From a virus: DNA of 36,668 bases. The stretch spans positions 1 to 36,668 of IMG/VR virus record IMGVR_UViG_3300021960_000224; one strand, given 5' to 3'. Positions 8,855 to 17,218 of the stretch are shown one piece after another. Within the stretch, counting starts at the first letter, position 1; each line of letters begins with the position of its first letter. A program made the position numbers and the translations under genes. A model generated the notes under the pieces. That model was not told where the DNA came from and did not search any database. It worked only from the letters and a program-made list of their open reading frames with translations.

Positions 8855-9424
8855 ATGGCTTGTGATTTAACACTTGGAAGAAAAGAACCTTGTAAAGATG
8901 TCGTTGGTGGAATAAAAAATGTTTATTTCGTTGACTTTAGCAAACTAGGAACTGTGACTGTTACTAATGACGAAATAACTAATATGACCGGTAATGCTGG
9001 TGCATTAACTTATTTTGTTTATGAAGTAAAAGGTAATTCATCATTAGAACAAACTGTAAACTCTTCAAGAGAAAATGGTACTACATTCTATGAGCAAACA
9101 TTAAACTTAACACTTAAAAAGTTATCTAAAGCTGATAACAAAGAGTTAAAATTAATGGCTTATGGTAGACCACATATTGCTGTTGAAGATTACAATGGTA
9201 ACTTTATGATGATGGGATTAGTTAATGGTGCTGATGTTAGTGGTGGTACAATAGTTACTGGTGCTGCAATGGGAGATTTGAGTGGTTATACACTTACTTT
9301 CACAGCGCAAGAAACTTTACCAGCTGTGTTTATGGCACATACTGCTGGTCAATTTGTGTTTAACTCAACTGATTTCGCTGGGTTAAGTGGTACAATAACT
9401 AGAACAGTAGGATCAAACTCTTAA
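8855..9424 (+). CDS. Probable major tail tube (structural) protein
   Basis: This 189-residue protein begins 'MACDLTLGRKEPCKDVVGG', an opening I recognise from structural proteins of Bacteroidota phages. It is beta-rich, with 'NGTTFYEQTLNLTLKKL' (~70-86), and ends in a Thr/Ser-rich strand. Length, composition and isolation between two strong terminators suit an abundant structural protein, most likely the tail tube subunit. The evidence is family resemblance and context; a second capsid-associated protein remains possible. Confidence 0.6.
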   Translation: MACDLTLGRKEPCKDVVGGIKNVYFVDFSKLGTVTVTNDEITNMTGNAGALTYFVYEVKGNSSLEQTVNSSRENGTTFYEQTLNLTLKKLSKADNKELKLMAYGRPHIAVEDYNGNFMMMGLVNGADVSGGTIVTGAAMGDLSGYTLTFTAQETLPAVFMAHTAGQFVFNSTDFAGLSGTITRTVGSNS

Positions 9425-9447
9425 TAGAGTGTTTTTTTCTTAATACG

Positions 9448-9480
9448 AAAGAGGGGATCAATTTGATCCTCTTTTTTTTT
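9448..9480 (+). terminator. Rho-independent terminator after tail-tube-like gene
   Basis: GGATCAA (9455-9461) pairs with TTGATCC (9463-9469), extended outward by AAAGAGG against CCTCTTT with a one- or two-base bulge, and followed by a T run to 9480. This hairpin with U tail is among the strongest in the window. It argues that the next gene starts downstream at 9514 and not inside the T tract. Confidence 0.8.
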
Positions 9481-9513
9481 GGAACAATATATAAGATATT
9501 TAGTTATATACTT

Positions 9514-9876
9514 ATGACAACATTATTGCCAAATACAAATGCTCAAACTATTAGCATAATACCAAGATCATATATTGTAGCTAGTAATTTGACATTAAAG
9601 ATTGTAGAAGATGGAACTAAAAAAAATCAAACATTGTCTAATCAAACAAGTACACTATCTTCTAATGGTAATTTCTTAAATATGTCTTGTGCGTTTAGTA
9701 TATTAGCTGAAGATGGAAATTATTCATTTGAAATAAAACAAGGAACAACTTTAATATATAGAGGTAAAGCATATGCTAGTAGTCAAGTAGATTACACTAC
9801 AAGTCATACTCTTAATCAAGGAAAATATAATGAGTTCGATTCTGAAACAACTGAACAGAAATATATAGTAGTATGA
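9514..9876 (+). CDS. Hypothetical protein, 120 aa, head-tail region
   Basis: The frame is open further upstream, to 9463, but that ATG lies in the terminator. The ATG at 9514 (MTTLLPNTNAQTISIIPRSY...) follows an AT-rich leader and is the likely start. The product is beta-rich with an Ig-like pattern ('NYSFEIKQGTTLIYRGKAYA'). Its stop overlaps the portal start (ATGAG). It lies between tail-tube-like and portal genes and could be a head-tail joining or decoration protein. I do not recognise the family. Confidence 0.65.
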   Translation: MTTLLPNTNAQTISIIPRSYIVASNLTLKIVEDGTKKNQTLSNQTSTLSSNGNFLNMSCAFSILAEDGNYSFEIKQGTTLIYRGKAYASSQVDYTTSHTLNQGKYNEFDSETTEQKYIVV

Positions 9877-11612
9877 GTAAAAATTTAAAGATAATAAATT
9901 TAGGTGGGTATGAAATACCTAAAGTAATTGAAAACAAAAGACATAATTGGGTAGAGTATGGTGAAAACAACCAATACTTTGATGAGATTATAGAAAGATA
10001 TTTAGGTAGTGCAACTAACTCTAGATGTGTAAATGGTATTGTAGATATGATTTATGGTAGAGGATTAGATGCAACTGATTCTCAAGAAAAAGCAGAGATG
10101 TTTGGTAAGATGCAATCTATATTACAACCAGACCAATTAAAAAGAATAGTAAATGATTTGAAACTTTTAGGTCAAGCGTCTATTCAAGTTACTTATGACA
10201 AAAAGAAAAGTCAGATCAATGGAATATATCATTTTCCTACTGAAACATTAAGAGCTGAGAAAGCAAAAGATGGTAAAATTAAAGGTTATTATTATCACCC
10301 AAAATGGAGTGAAATAAAACCAAACGATAAACCAAAAAGAATTCCAGCATTTGGGTTTGGTAATAAAAAAGAATTAATTGAAATATATTGTGTAAAACCA
10401 TATAGACCTGGTTTCTATTATTATTCTCCTGTAGATTATCAAGGTTGTTTACAATATTGTAATCTTGAGGAAGAAGTATCAAATTATCATATTCAAAATA
10501 TTAAAAATGGATTACAGCTATCTATGTTATTGAATTTTAACAATGGTGTCCCTGGTGATGAAGCACAAGAAATTATAGAAAGAAAGATATATGACAAGTT
10601 TAGTGGATCATCAAATGCAGGTAGATTTATATTAGCATTTAACGAAGATGCAGAAACACAAGCATCAGTAGAACCAATAAACCTACCAGACGCACACGCA
10701 CAATATGATTTCTTAGCAAAGGAATCGAGGGAAAAGATAATGATTGGTCACGGTGTTGTTTCTCCTATATTATTAGGTATAAAAGATAATACTGGTTTTG
10801 GTAATAATGCAGAAGAATTAAGAACAGCTTCTATATTAATGGACAACATCGTTATTAGACCATTTCAAGCACTTTTAATAGACTCTCTTAAGTCTATTTT
10901 AGCTTTTAATGAAATATATCTAAACTTATATTTTGTAACGTTACAACCTATTGAATTTACTGAGTTAGATAATATAGCAACTAAGATAAAAAGAGAGGAA
11001 GAAACTGGAGAAAAGTTGTCTAGTGAGGTTAAGTTAGATCTGAATGATGATGAAGCAGATGACTTAATGAGTCAGCTTGAAACATTAGGAGAGAAAATAG
11101 ATGAAAGTCAATGGGAGTTAGTTCATCAAGAAGTAGTTGAAGATTCTGATAAAGAATTTGATTTAGACACTTTTTCTAGTCAAGCTAGTAAATCCGATGC
11201 TAATCCTAATAAAGAATCATATCAAGATAACGCAACTTTTAAAGTTAGATATTCATACACACCAATAAAAAAATCTATAAATAGTAGAAAGTTTTGTATT
11301 AGTATGGAAAATTTAGCTGAACAAAATATTGTGTTTAGAAAAGAAGATATTAGTATGATGTCTTTTAGAGGACTTAATAAAGAATTAGGTCATAAAGGTC
11401 AAAGATATAGTTTATTTAAATATAAAGGGGGTGTTAATTGCCAACACAAATTTATGTTAAACGTATACAAAAAGAAAGTTAAACAAGGAGATAAAGTTTC
11501 AATTGGTAAAGCAAAAGAAGATGGATTTAAAGAACCAACAAATCCTAAAGAATATGCAATAGCACCAAAAGATATGCCGAATCAAGGTCATCACCCAAAT
11601 TATAATAAATAA
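9873..11612 (+). CDS. Portal protein with extra C-terminal domain
   Basis: Residues ~1-360 look like a phage portal: 'YGENNQYFDEIIERYLGSA', 'GIVDMIYGRGLD', 'LKLLGQASIQVTYDKK', 'IKGYYYHP' and 'IMIGHGVVSPILLGIKDNTG'. The portal forms the dodecameric ring through which DNA is packaged and ejected. Residues ~440-579 form a separate domain: 'FKVRYSYTPIKKSINSRKFC', 'FRKEDISMMSF' and 'YKGGVNCQHKF'. I associate this domain with the end of head proteins in other Bacteroidota phages, and here it is attached to the portal. The acidic linker (~375-440) separates the two. At 579 residues the protein is longer than a portal core. It lies after the capsid genes and far from the terminase, contrary to the common order. 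Confidence 0.75.
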   Translation: MSKNLKIINLGGYEIPKVIENKRHNWVEYGENNQYFDEIIERYLGSATNSRCVNGIVDMIYGRGLDATDSQEKAEMFGKMQSILQPDQLKRIVNDLKLLGQASIQVTYDKKKSQINGIYHFPTETLRAEKAKDGKIKGYYYHPKWSEIKPNDKPKRIPAFGFGNKKELIEIYCVKPYRPGFYYYSPVDYQGCLQYCNLEEEVSNYHIQNIKNGLQLSMLLNFNNGVPGDEAQEIIERKIYDKFSGSSNAGRFILAFNEDAETQASVEPINLPDAHAQYDFLAKESREKIMIGHGVVSPILLGIKDNTGFGNNAEELRTASILMDNIVIRPFQALLIDSLKSILAFNEIYLNLYFVTLQPIEFTELDNIATKIKREEETGEKLSSEVKLDLNDDEADDLMSQLETLGEKIDESQWELVHQEVVEDSDKEFDLDTFSSQASKSDANPNKESYQDNATFKVRYSYTPIKKSINSRKFCISMENLAEQNIVFRKEDISMMSFRGLNKELGHKGQRYSLFKYKGGVNCQHKFMLNVYKKKVKQGDKVSIGKAKEDGFKEPTNPKEYAIAPKDMPNQGHHPNYNK

Positions 11613-12109
11613 TGAAAGCACTATTTATAACATTAAAAGAGTTAAAAAGGAAGTCTATAATTGATGGAAATGTAGATCAAGATAAGTTAATACAATTTGT
11701 AGAAGTAGCACAAGACACTTATATACAAACACAACTTGGAACAAAATTATATGATAGATTACAATTTGAGGTAATTAATAACTCATTAACTACTGATAAT
11801 ACAACTTTAGTTGATGATTATTTAAAACCTATGTTAGTTTGGTATTCTCAAGCAACTCTAATTCCATACATAGCTTTTCAAATTTCTAATGGTGGAATCT
11901 ATAAACATAGATCTGATAATTCAGATAGTGCTTCATTAAAAGAAATTGATAGTCTAGCTGATGATGCAAAACAAAAAGCAGAGTTTTATACTCAACGATT
12001 TTTAGGGTATATGAATGAAAATAGTGAAAAATACCCTTTATATACAGCTAATCAAGATGGTGGTATGTACCCTGAGAGAGATCAAAACTTAACAGGTTGG
12101 GTGTTATAA
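11612..12109 (+). CDS. Head-tail connector-like protein
   Basis: The 165-residue helical protein starts with ATG overlapping the portal stop (TAATG). Motifs 'YIQTQLGTKLYDRL' and 'DDYLKPMLVWYSQATLIPYI' match a Bacteroidota phage family with the profile of head-completion or adaptor proteins, which join the portal ring to the tail. The position directly after the portal agrees. The C-terminal 'YPERDQNLTGWVL' also looks conserved. Confidence 0.6.
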   Translation: MKALFITLKELKRKSIIDGNVDQDKLIQFVEVAQDTYIQTQLGTKLYDRLQFEVINNSLTTDNTTLVDDYLKPMLVWYSQATLIPYIAFQISNGGIYKHRSDNSDSASLKEIDSLADDAKQKAEFYTQRFLGYMNENSEKYPLYTANQDGGMYPERDQNLTGWVL

Positions 12110-12225
12110 TGAAAAGAGGAGAGTATATTAAATATAACAACAAGACTAAAAAGCAGAACGAAATTAAATTAATGAGTTATATTAAAAAGATAAAAGATGG
12201 CATTTGGATCAATTTACGAAAGTAG
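12109..12225 (+). CDS. Small basic protein, 38 aa
   Basis: The ATG overlaps the connector stop (TAATG) and the frame overlaps the next small gene by 29 bases. The product (MKRGEYIKYNNKTKKQNEIK...) is strongly basic and helical. The overlapping start pattern supports translation; the function is unknown. Confidence 0.45.
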   Translation: MKRGEYIKYNNKTKKQNEIKLMSYIKKIKDGIWINLRK

Positions 12226-12364
12226 TTTTTTTGGTAATACAAATGAGACAAATGGTTGGGGTGCAATATACCCATTCGATGCAGATGGTTCTTTTTTACG
12301 AGTTGATACAACTTTAGAATTAGTTGATGATACAAGTATAACAGTAGATAAAACAATATATTAA
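12197..12364 (+). CDS. Small hypothetical structural protein, 55 aa
   Basis: The product starts 'MAFGSIYESSFFGNTNETNG' and ends 'TSITVDKTIY', a style seen in short phage appendage or tail-associated proteins. It lies ten bases before the S74 fibre gene and overlaps the preceding small gene. The function is unknown; association with the fibre is inferred from position. Confidence 0.55.
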   Translation: MAFGSIYESSFFGNTNETNGWGAIYPFDADGSFLRVDTTLELVDDTSITVDKTIY

Positions 12365-12374
12365 AAATTAAGCA

Positions 12375-13442
12375 ATGGCAAAAACAATTATAGACGTTGG
12401 TACTAATGCGAATGATGGAACAGGTGATCCATTAAGAACCGCAATGCAATCAACAAACTCAAACTTCAATGAAGTATATACGCTATTTGGTAATGGTTCT
12501 ACGTTAGCATTAAGTGGTGACGTTAGTGTTAGTGGTGGTACTGCGACAATTGGTAGTGGCGCTGTGACTGGTACAAAAGTTGCAAATGATACTATTGCCT
12601 TAACAAATTTAGCTGATATAAAAATTAATGATACAACTGATGTTATATATACAGATATAATAGTTACGGTTGTAAATCCTGGTTCAGGGAATAAATATTA
12701 TTATGATGGTGCAAATCAAGTAATAACATTATCTAAAGGTCAAACATATAGATTCGATCAAAGTGCTGGTACTAATAGTGGTCACCCATTAAGATTTAGT
12801 ACAACATCAAATGGTACTCATAGTGGGGGATCAGCATATTCAACTAATGTAACAGCTGTTGGTACTCCAGGTAACGCAGGTGCATATACACAAATAACAA
12901 CAGAGCAAGACACACCAACATTATATACTTATTGTACAGCTCATAGTGGTATGGGAAATACAGTTAGTTATGGTGCGTCACTAGATTCAAGAGGTTTAGT
13001 TTCACAAATTGGATTAGATACAAATGATTACATTAATGTTCAATCAGATCAAATTAACTTTTTCTTAGATGGAAGCGAAGATATGAGATTACAAGATAGT
13101 GGAACTTTACAAGTAGAGGGTGATGTTGTTGCTTATTCTACAGTAATATCTTCTGATGAGAAATTAAAAGATAATGTAGAAACTATTGATGGTGCATTAG
13201 AAAAGGTAAAAGAGTTAAAAGGTGTAACATTTAATTATAAATCAAATGGAAAAGCAAGTGGTGGTATAATTGCACAAGATGTAGAAAAGGTAATGCCATC
13301 ATTAATTAAAACACAAAATACTTTAGATGGATCTGATACATTTAAAACTGTAGACTATAATGGTCTAATTGGATTATTAATTGAATCAGTAAAAGAATTA
13401 TCTGATAAATTAGATGAATGTAATAATTGTAAAAAAGATTAA
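12375..13442 (+). CDS. Tail fibre with cupredoxin-like domain and S74 intramolecular chaperone
   Basis: The 355-residue protein has three parts. The N-terminus ('VGTNANDGTGDPLRTAM', ~8-24) is a recurrent phage fibre start. Residues ~93-200 form a cupredoxin-like domain with H137 ('SGHPLRF') and C187-x2-H190-x2-M193 ('YCTAHSGMGN'), the type 1 copper ligand set. The C-terminus (~258-350) is a Peptidase_S74 chaperone: 'SSDEKLKDN' with the likely nucleophile S260, then 'GVTFNYK', 'GGIIAQDVEKVMPSLI' and 'VDYNGLIGLLIESVKEL'. This domain trimerises the fibre and cuts itself off. The protein is short for a receptor fibre, so it may be a small tail appendage. The same cupredoxin-like signature occurs in the 994-residue tail protein. 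Confidence 0.85.
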   Translation: MAKTIIDVGTNANDGTGDPLRTAMQSTNSNFNEVYTLFGNGSTLALSGDVSVSGGTATIGSGAVTGTKVANDTIALTNLADIKINDTTDVIYTDIIVTVVNPGSGNKYYYDGANQVITLSKGQTYRFDQSAGTNSGHPLRFSTTSNGTHSGGSAYSTNVTAVGTPGNAGAYTQITTEQDTPTLYTYCTAHSGMGNTVSYGASLDSRGLVSQIGLDTNDYINVQSDQINFFLDGSEDMRLQDSGTLQVEGDVVAYSTVISSDEKLKDNVETIDGALEKVKELKGVTFNYKSNGKASGGIIAQDVEKVMPSLIKTQNTLDGSDTFKTVDYNGLIGLLIESVKELSDKLDECNNCKKD

Positions 13443-13444
13443 CT

Positions 13445-13891
13445 ATGGCATTACAAGGAGATATAAATTTTTGGTTATTTAGAGAAAATGGTACAGAAAT
13501 GGTTGATGTTGATATACCTGAACAAATAGACGAAGAACACCCACATTACGAAAGTAGAGGTACTACAATACAAATAGAACAACCAGTAATGGAAAGATAT
13601 TTAGATGAAGAAAAATCGTTTGAAGATGTTTATTTAATTATTCAATCTTGTGGATTTACTCAACACAATCATTCTAAAGATGATAAAATTTGGTATTTAA
13701 GTATTATGTATAAAGTTTTTGAATCAAAAGAATCAAAAGACAATAATGACACACCATTATATCTTACTGATTGGACACCTATGGTTGATATACATTTAGA
13801 TAGTGAAGAATTTACATCACAAACTATTGTAGAATTTGCATATAGTCATCTAAAATCATTTGAGCCATTTGAAACAATGGAAAGTGTTTAA
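13445..13891 (+). CDS. Hypothetical protein in fibre cluster, 148 aa
   Basis: The start lies three bases after the S74 fibre stop, in a clear co-transcribed cluster. The protein is acidic, without membrane segments or a known motif. 'HNHSKDDKIWYLSIMYKVFE' and 'YLTDWTPMVDIHLDSEEF' suggest an alternating beta fold. It may be a fibre assembly chaperone or a structural accessory, by position only. Confidence 0.6.
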   Translation: MALQGDINFWLFRENGTEMVDVDIPEQIDEEHPHYESRGTTIQIEQPVMERYLDEEKSFEDVYLIIQSCGFTQHNHSKDDKIWYLSIMYKVFESKESKDNNDTPLYLTDWTPMVDIHLDSEEFTSQTIVEFAYSHLKSFEPFETMESV

Positions 13892-13910
13892 TATAAAAAA
13901 ATAAATAATT

Positions 13911-15197
13911 ATGCCAGTACCAAGTTCAGGGGCTTTAAGATTAAGAGCTGACATAGCAGCAGAGGTTGATGGAAGTGCAAGTGGAACAGATGTTTCATTA
14001 GGAACACTTTCTAATAGTGCTGGATTTACAGAACCAGACACTATGTCTGAATTTTATGGTTATTCTAGTGTATCTGCACCAAGCGTAACTACTAGTGCAG
14101 CGACAAGTGTTACAGCTTCTAGTTTCACAGCAAATGGTAATGCAACCGCTGACAATGGTGCTAGTATAACTGATAGAGGTTTTTATGTTGGAACTAATTC
14201 TGATTATACACAAAATACAAAAACTAGTGTTGGTGGTAGTGGTACAGGAACTTTTACATTAGCAAAAACTGGACTTACATATAATTCAACTTATTACATA
14301 ACAGCTTACGCAACTAACTCAATAGGAGAGGGTAGGGGTTCTACAATTACTCAAAACACATCAAATGCTTCAGCACCTAGTGTAACAACTGATAACAATA
14401 GTAATATATCATATAATAGTATAAGAAGTAATGGTAATGTTACATCTGATGGTGGTGCTACAGTAACAGAGAGAGGATTTTATTTTGGTACAAGTTCTAA
14501 TTATGCAAGTAATGGAAAATTTACATCAGGTAGTGGTACTGGTTCATACAATAGAACAAATGGTAGTTTATCAGCATCAACAACTTATTATACAACAGCT
14601 TATGCTATAAATGCAGTAGGAGAAACAAGAGGTTCAACAAAATCAAGTTCTACAAGTTCATTAAATTCATATACAGGTCATTCAACAAATAATGGTCCGA
14701 GAAATGTAGGTAATTTACATACAGGGGCTATGCAATATTCACCAACTAGAGCTGGTTATGGTCAATATTTACACGCACAATTAGGTTGGCAAACTGACAA
14801 TAGTTGTACAAATAGTGGTATGAGTTTTGGAACAAGTGGTAATCAAAATGGTAGTTTATGTGCTACAAGTAAAGTTGTTGCATTTTTTCCAGATTATAGG
14901 TTAAATAATGGAAGTGCTAATACAGACCACGTAAATTCTAGGGGTACTGTTTCTATGAATGGAAATATGGTATCTGCAGCTTGTTGTGGTGATGGTAACT
15001 CAAATGGTCAAAGGTATAATCAAACTGCTATGCCGTGGTATCTAAGTAGTAGTTATAGTTATAGTGCTTCACCATTCACAGCTAACTCTAATGGTTCAGA
15101 AGGATTCCATACATCTGGTTGTCCAGGAGGTGCTTATAGTGGTTGTGGTGTTAATGTTAGTTTTAATTATACATATACAGTAAATAGACCAGGATAA
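13911..15197 (+). CDS. Fibronectin III-like repeat appendage protein
   Basis: The 428-residue protein starts 'MPVPSSGALRLRADIAAEV', an opening common to phage appendage proteins. Two tandem domains of about 90 residues follow (~57-146 and ~147-240). Each has 'APSVTT...', a 'GNATADNGASITDRGFYVG' or 'GNVTSDGGATVTERGFYFG' strand, and 'TYYITAYATNSIGEGRGS'-type ends, the pattern of fibronectin III-like modules on phage surfaces. The C-terminal ~185 residues are Gly/Ser/Asn-rich with several Cys ('ACCGDG', 'CPGGAYSGCG') and do not resemble a known fold. The protein is probably a virion surface protein that binds carbohydrate or host surface. Confidence 0.7.
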   Translation: MPVPSSGALRLRADIAAEVDGSASGTDVSLGTLSNSAGFTEPDTMSEFYGYSSVSAPSVTTSAATSVTASSFTANGNATADNGASITDRGFYVGTNSDYTQNTKTSVGGSGTGTFTLAKTGLTYNSTYYITAYATNSIGEGRGSTITQNTSNASAPSVTTDNNSNISYNSIRSNGNVTSDGGATVTERGFYFGTSSNYASNGKFTSGSGTGSYNRTNGSLSASTTYYTTAYAINAVGETRGSTKSSSTSSLNSYTGHSTNNGPRNVGNLHTGAMQYSPTRAGYGQYLHAQLGWQTDNSCTNSGMSFGTSGNQNGSLCATSKVVAFFPDYRLNNGSANTDHVNSRGTVSMNGNMVSAACCGDGNSNGQRYNQTAMPWYLSSSYSYSASPFTANSNGSEGFHTSGCPGGAYSGCGVNVSFNYTYTVNRPG

Positions 15198-15198
15198 G

Positions 15199-15453
15199 AT
15201 GATAAATAATATAATAAATGGTTGGGCAAATTTTATTAAAGATAAGTTTGGCTTATTAGATAAAGCAACTAAAAGTATGGCTACACAAAGATTAAGTATT
15301 TGTAATGATTGCACAATTAGAAGTGTAGGTATTTGTGATCCAACAAAAAGAACAATTAATTTAAAAACTAATAATGTAGTTAGTGGGTGTGGTTGTGTTT
15401 TAGCAACAAAAGCACTTGATATAGCTTCATATTGTCCAGCAGGAAAATGGTAA
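15199..15453 (+). CDS. Small Cys-cluster (zinc-binding-like) protein, 84 aa
   Basis: Cysteines C35-x2-C38, C46, C64-x-C66 and C79 ('ICNDC', 'GICD', 'GCGCVLATK', 'YCPAGKW') give six thiols arranged like a zinc or iron-sulfur module. I recognise the 'GCGC...CPxxKW' pattern from small proteins of Bacteroidota and marine phages, with unknown function. The first ~25 residues are helical and partly hydrophobic. It opens the membrane/lysis gene cluster. Confidence 0.65.
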   Translation: MINNIINGWANFIKDKFGLLDKATKSMATQRLSICNDCTIRSVGICDPTKRTINLKTNNVVSGCGCVLATKALDIASYCPAGKW

Positions 15454-15457
15454 AATT

Positions 15458-15751
15458 ATGGCAGAACTAGATTTAGAAGAAATAAAAAAAAAGAAATTTA
15501 ACATTAGCGTTGAGAACTTAATTACATTAGGAGCAGTAGTCGTTACAATAGTTGGTATGTGGTATTCGCTTCAAGCTGACATAGAATTAGCAAAAGAATT
15601 ACCTGAACCAGAGGTGTCAAGAACAGAGTATGATCTGAAAGATCAACTAATTAGAGAAACGATTATATCTACTGAAGAAAAAGTAGATGCTAATTCAGAA
15701 AAGTTAGACAAGATAGATGAAAAGTTATATGAAATAATTATTAAAGAATGA
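15458..15751 (+). CDS. Membrane protein with single TM and coiled coil (holin/spanin-like)
   Basis: This 97-residue protein has a charged N-terminus, one transmembrane helix at ~20-41 ('LITLGAVVVTIVGMWYSLQA') and a charged C-terminal coiled coil. Such a single-pass layout, just upstream of endolysin genes, suits an accessory lysis protein (spanin-like or a holin regulator). No lipobox is present. It overlaps the next gene by four bases (ATGA). Confidence 0.6.
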   Translation: MAELDLEEIKKKKFNISVENLITLGAVVVTIVGMWYSLQADIELAKELPEPEVSRTEYDLKDQLIRETIISTEEKVDANSEKLDKIDEKLYEIIIKE

Positions 15752-16059
15752 GAATATTAATATTAGCATTATTGTTTAGTATGTTTAGTTATGGTCAAGA
15801 TATAACTACAGTTCATTTTAATTACAAATGGAATAGTGAAAATTCGTATAGAGGACTTGATAGGTTAAAAAGCACTAAAGTTCAATATGCAAATGTTGAA
15901 GATCAAAAAGACAATATTAAAAAGTCTATTAAGTCTGTACCTACTATAATGATATACAAAAATGGTACACCAATAGCTAAATTTGAAGCTGGTTTAACAA
16001 TGATTATAAGCGTAAGATTAGATAGCATACAAGCTATCATAAATAAACACAAGGAATAA
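15748..16059 (+). CDS. Secreted thioredoxin-fold-like protein lacking CxxC
   Basis: The N-terminus 'MRILILALLFSMFSYGQ' is a clear signal peptide, so the product should be periplasmic. The rest resembles a thioredoxin fold: 'TTVHFNYKWNSENS' at the strand normally followed by the CxxC site, 'VQYANVEDQ', and 'SVPTIMIYKNGTPIAKFEAG', where 'VPT' is the conserved cis-proline loop. The redox cysteines are absent (the sequence there is 'KWNSEN'), so it is probably not an oxidoreductase. Its place in the lysis cluster suggests an envelope function such as lysis accessory, superinfection exclusion or protein interaction. The fold call needs structural comparison. Confidence 0.6.
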   Translation: MRILILALLFSMFSYGQDITTVHFNYKWNSENSYRGLDRLKSTKVQYANVEDQKDNIKKSIKSVPTIMIYKNGTPIAKFEAGLTMIISVRLDSIQAIINKHKE

Positions 16060-16205
16060 TGTGGGGATTTGAACCAACAATATTAGGAGTTGCTGTTTAC
16101 GTAATTACAATATCACAAATAAACGAAGTATTACAAGCACTCTTAATAATTGCAACGTTGGTTTATACAATTATTAAAATAATACAACTTTTAGAAAAAA
16201 AATAA
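16059..16205 (+). CDS. Small two-helix membrane protein, 48 aa (holin-like)
   Basis: The ATG overlaps the upstream stop (TAATG). The product (MWGFEPTILGVAVYVITI...) is almost entirely hydrophobic, with two possible membrane helices (~7-20 and ~26-43) and a short charged end 'LLEKK'. Size, hydrophobicity and position ahead of the endolysin make a holin or antiholin plausible. Confidence 0.55.
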   Translation: MWGFEPTILGVAVYVITISQINEVLQALLIIATLVYTIIKIIQLLEKK

Positions 16206-16208
16206 ATT

Positions 16209-16307
16209 ATGGTAAGAATACTAAGATGGTTAGCGAATCAATTTGAAACGTTCAATCATTATGTATCAGCTAAGTGGAACGCTTGGTTGAAGAAAATAAA
16301 AATGTAG
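16209..16307 (+). CDS. Tiny amphipathic basic peptide, 32 aa
   Basis: ATG at 16209 gives a Trp-rich, basic amphipathic peptide ('MVRILRWLANQF', then 'AKWNAWLKKIKM'), three bases before the endolysin start. It resembles a membrane-active peptide and could take part in lysis. It may also be a chance frame; the tight spacing on both sides supports it. Confidence 0.4.
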   Translation: MVRILRWLANQFETFNHYVSAKWNAWLKKIKM

Positions 16308-16310
16308 TAA

Positions 16311-16772
16311 ATGGATCGTATAAGTAAACATATTAGTTATAAAGAAGCTATATATTCTAATACTAGTTTACGATTGAACATTGATAACACTCCAAGTGAT
16401 TATCAAATAACAAATATGGTTGGAGTCGCAACAAATATATTTGAACCTTTAAGAGATTGGGTAGGTGGTGCTATCAAGATTAATTCTATGTTTAGATCTG
16501 ACGAGCTGAATAAAGCAATTGGTGGTAGTACAAAATCTCAACATTGTCAAGGTAGAGCAATTGATATAGATGATACTTTTGGTCATAAAACTAATTCTGA
16601 AATGTTTGAGTATATTAAAGCTAACCTGGATTTCGACCAATTAATATGGGAATTTGGTGATGACAACAATCCAAATTGGGTTCACGTTTCATATGTTAGT
16701 AAAGATGAAAATAGAGGTAGATGTTTAAAAGCATATAAAGAAAATGGTAAAAGTAAATATATGGTAATATGA
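16311..16772 (+). CDS. Endolysin, M15-type zinc peptidase (copy 1)
   Basis: The 153-residue protein has a complete Peptidase_M15-type zinc site: H78 in 'KSQHCQGRAIDIDD', D85, and H125 in 'PNWVHVSY', with 'INSMFRSDELNKAIGGS' before it. Members cleave peptide cross-links or terminal D-amino acids of peptidoglycan and serve phages as endolysins or virion peptidases. There is no signal peptide, so export would depend on the neighbouring holin candidates. It overlaps the next gene (16769) by four bases. A second M15-type enzyme of different sequence lies at 18358. Confidence 0.8.
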   Translation: MDRISKHISYKEAIYSNTSLRLNIDNTPSDYQITNMVGVATNIFEPLRDWVGGAIKINSMFRSDELNKAIGGSTKSQHCQGRAIDIDDTFGHKTNSEMFEYIKANLDFDQLIWEFGDDNNPNWVHVSYVSKDENRGRCLKAYKENGKSKYMVI

Positions 16773-17218
16773 GTAAGAAAAAACTAAAAGACACTAAAGT
16801 AGGTAAGTTTCTTAAAGGTGCTGGATCATCTATAATAGATTCATTAGGTGATGTATTACCAGACAATGGAGTATTTGGCGTTGTAAAGAACTTAATTAGT
16901 AAAGATGAAACTTTACCACAAGAAGATAAAGAAAAAGCATTAGCATTGCTTAATCAAGACACTATTGAGATGCAAGAAGTATCAAAAAGGTGGTCTAGTG
17001 ATATGCAATCAGATTCTTGGCTAAGTAAAAACACGAGACCTATGGCGTTAATATTTTTAACTATATCTATGGTGTTATTAATATTTGTTGATTCGAGTGG
17101 GTTAGATTTTAGTGTTGACAATGGTTGGATTGATCTTCTTAAATCTCTTTTAATCACAGTTTATGTAGCATACTTTGGTTCAAGAGGAGCAGAGAAGTTT
17201 AAATCTATAAGTAAATAA
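16769..17218 (+). CDS. Holin-like membrane protein
   Basis: The N-terminal ~85 residues are soluble and charged. The C-terminus has two membrane helices, 'RPMALIFLTISMVLLIFV' (~90-107) and 'WIDLLKSLLITVYVAYF' (~120-136), ending 'GSRGAEKFKSISK'. I know this arrangement ('SKNTRPMALIFL ... YFGSRGAEK') from holin-family proteins of Gram-negative and Bacteroidota phages. It lies directly after an endolysin, fitting formation of the membrane hole that releases it. Confidence 0.7.
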   Translation: MSKKKLKDTKVGKFLKGAGSSIIDSLGDVLPDNGVFGVVKNLISKDETLPQEDKEKALALLNQDTIEMQEVSKRWSSDMQSDSWLSKNTRPMALIFLTISMVLLIFVDSSGLDFSVDNGWIDLLKSLLITVYVAYFGSRGAEKFKSISK

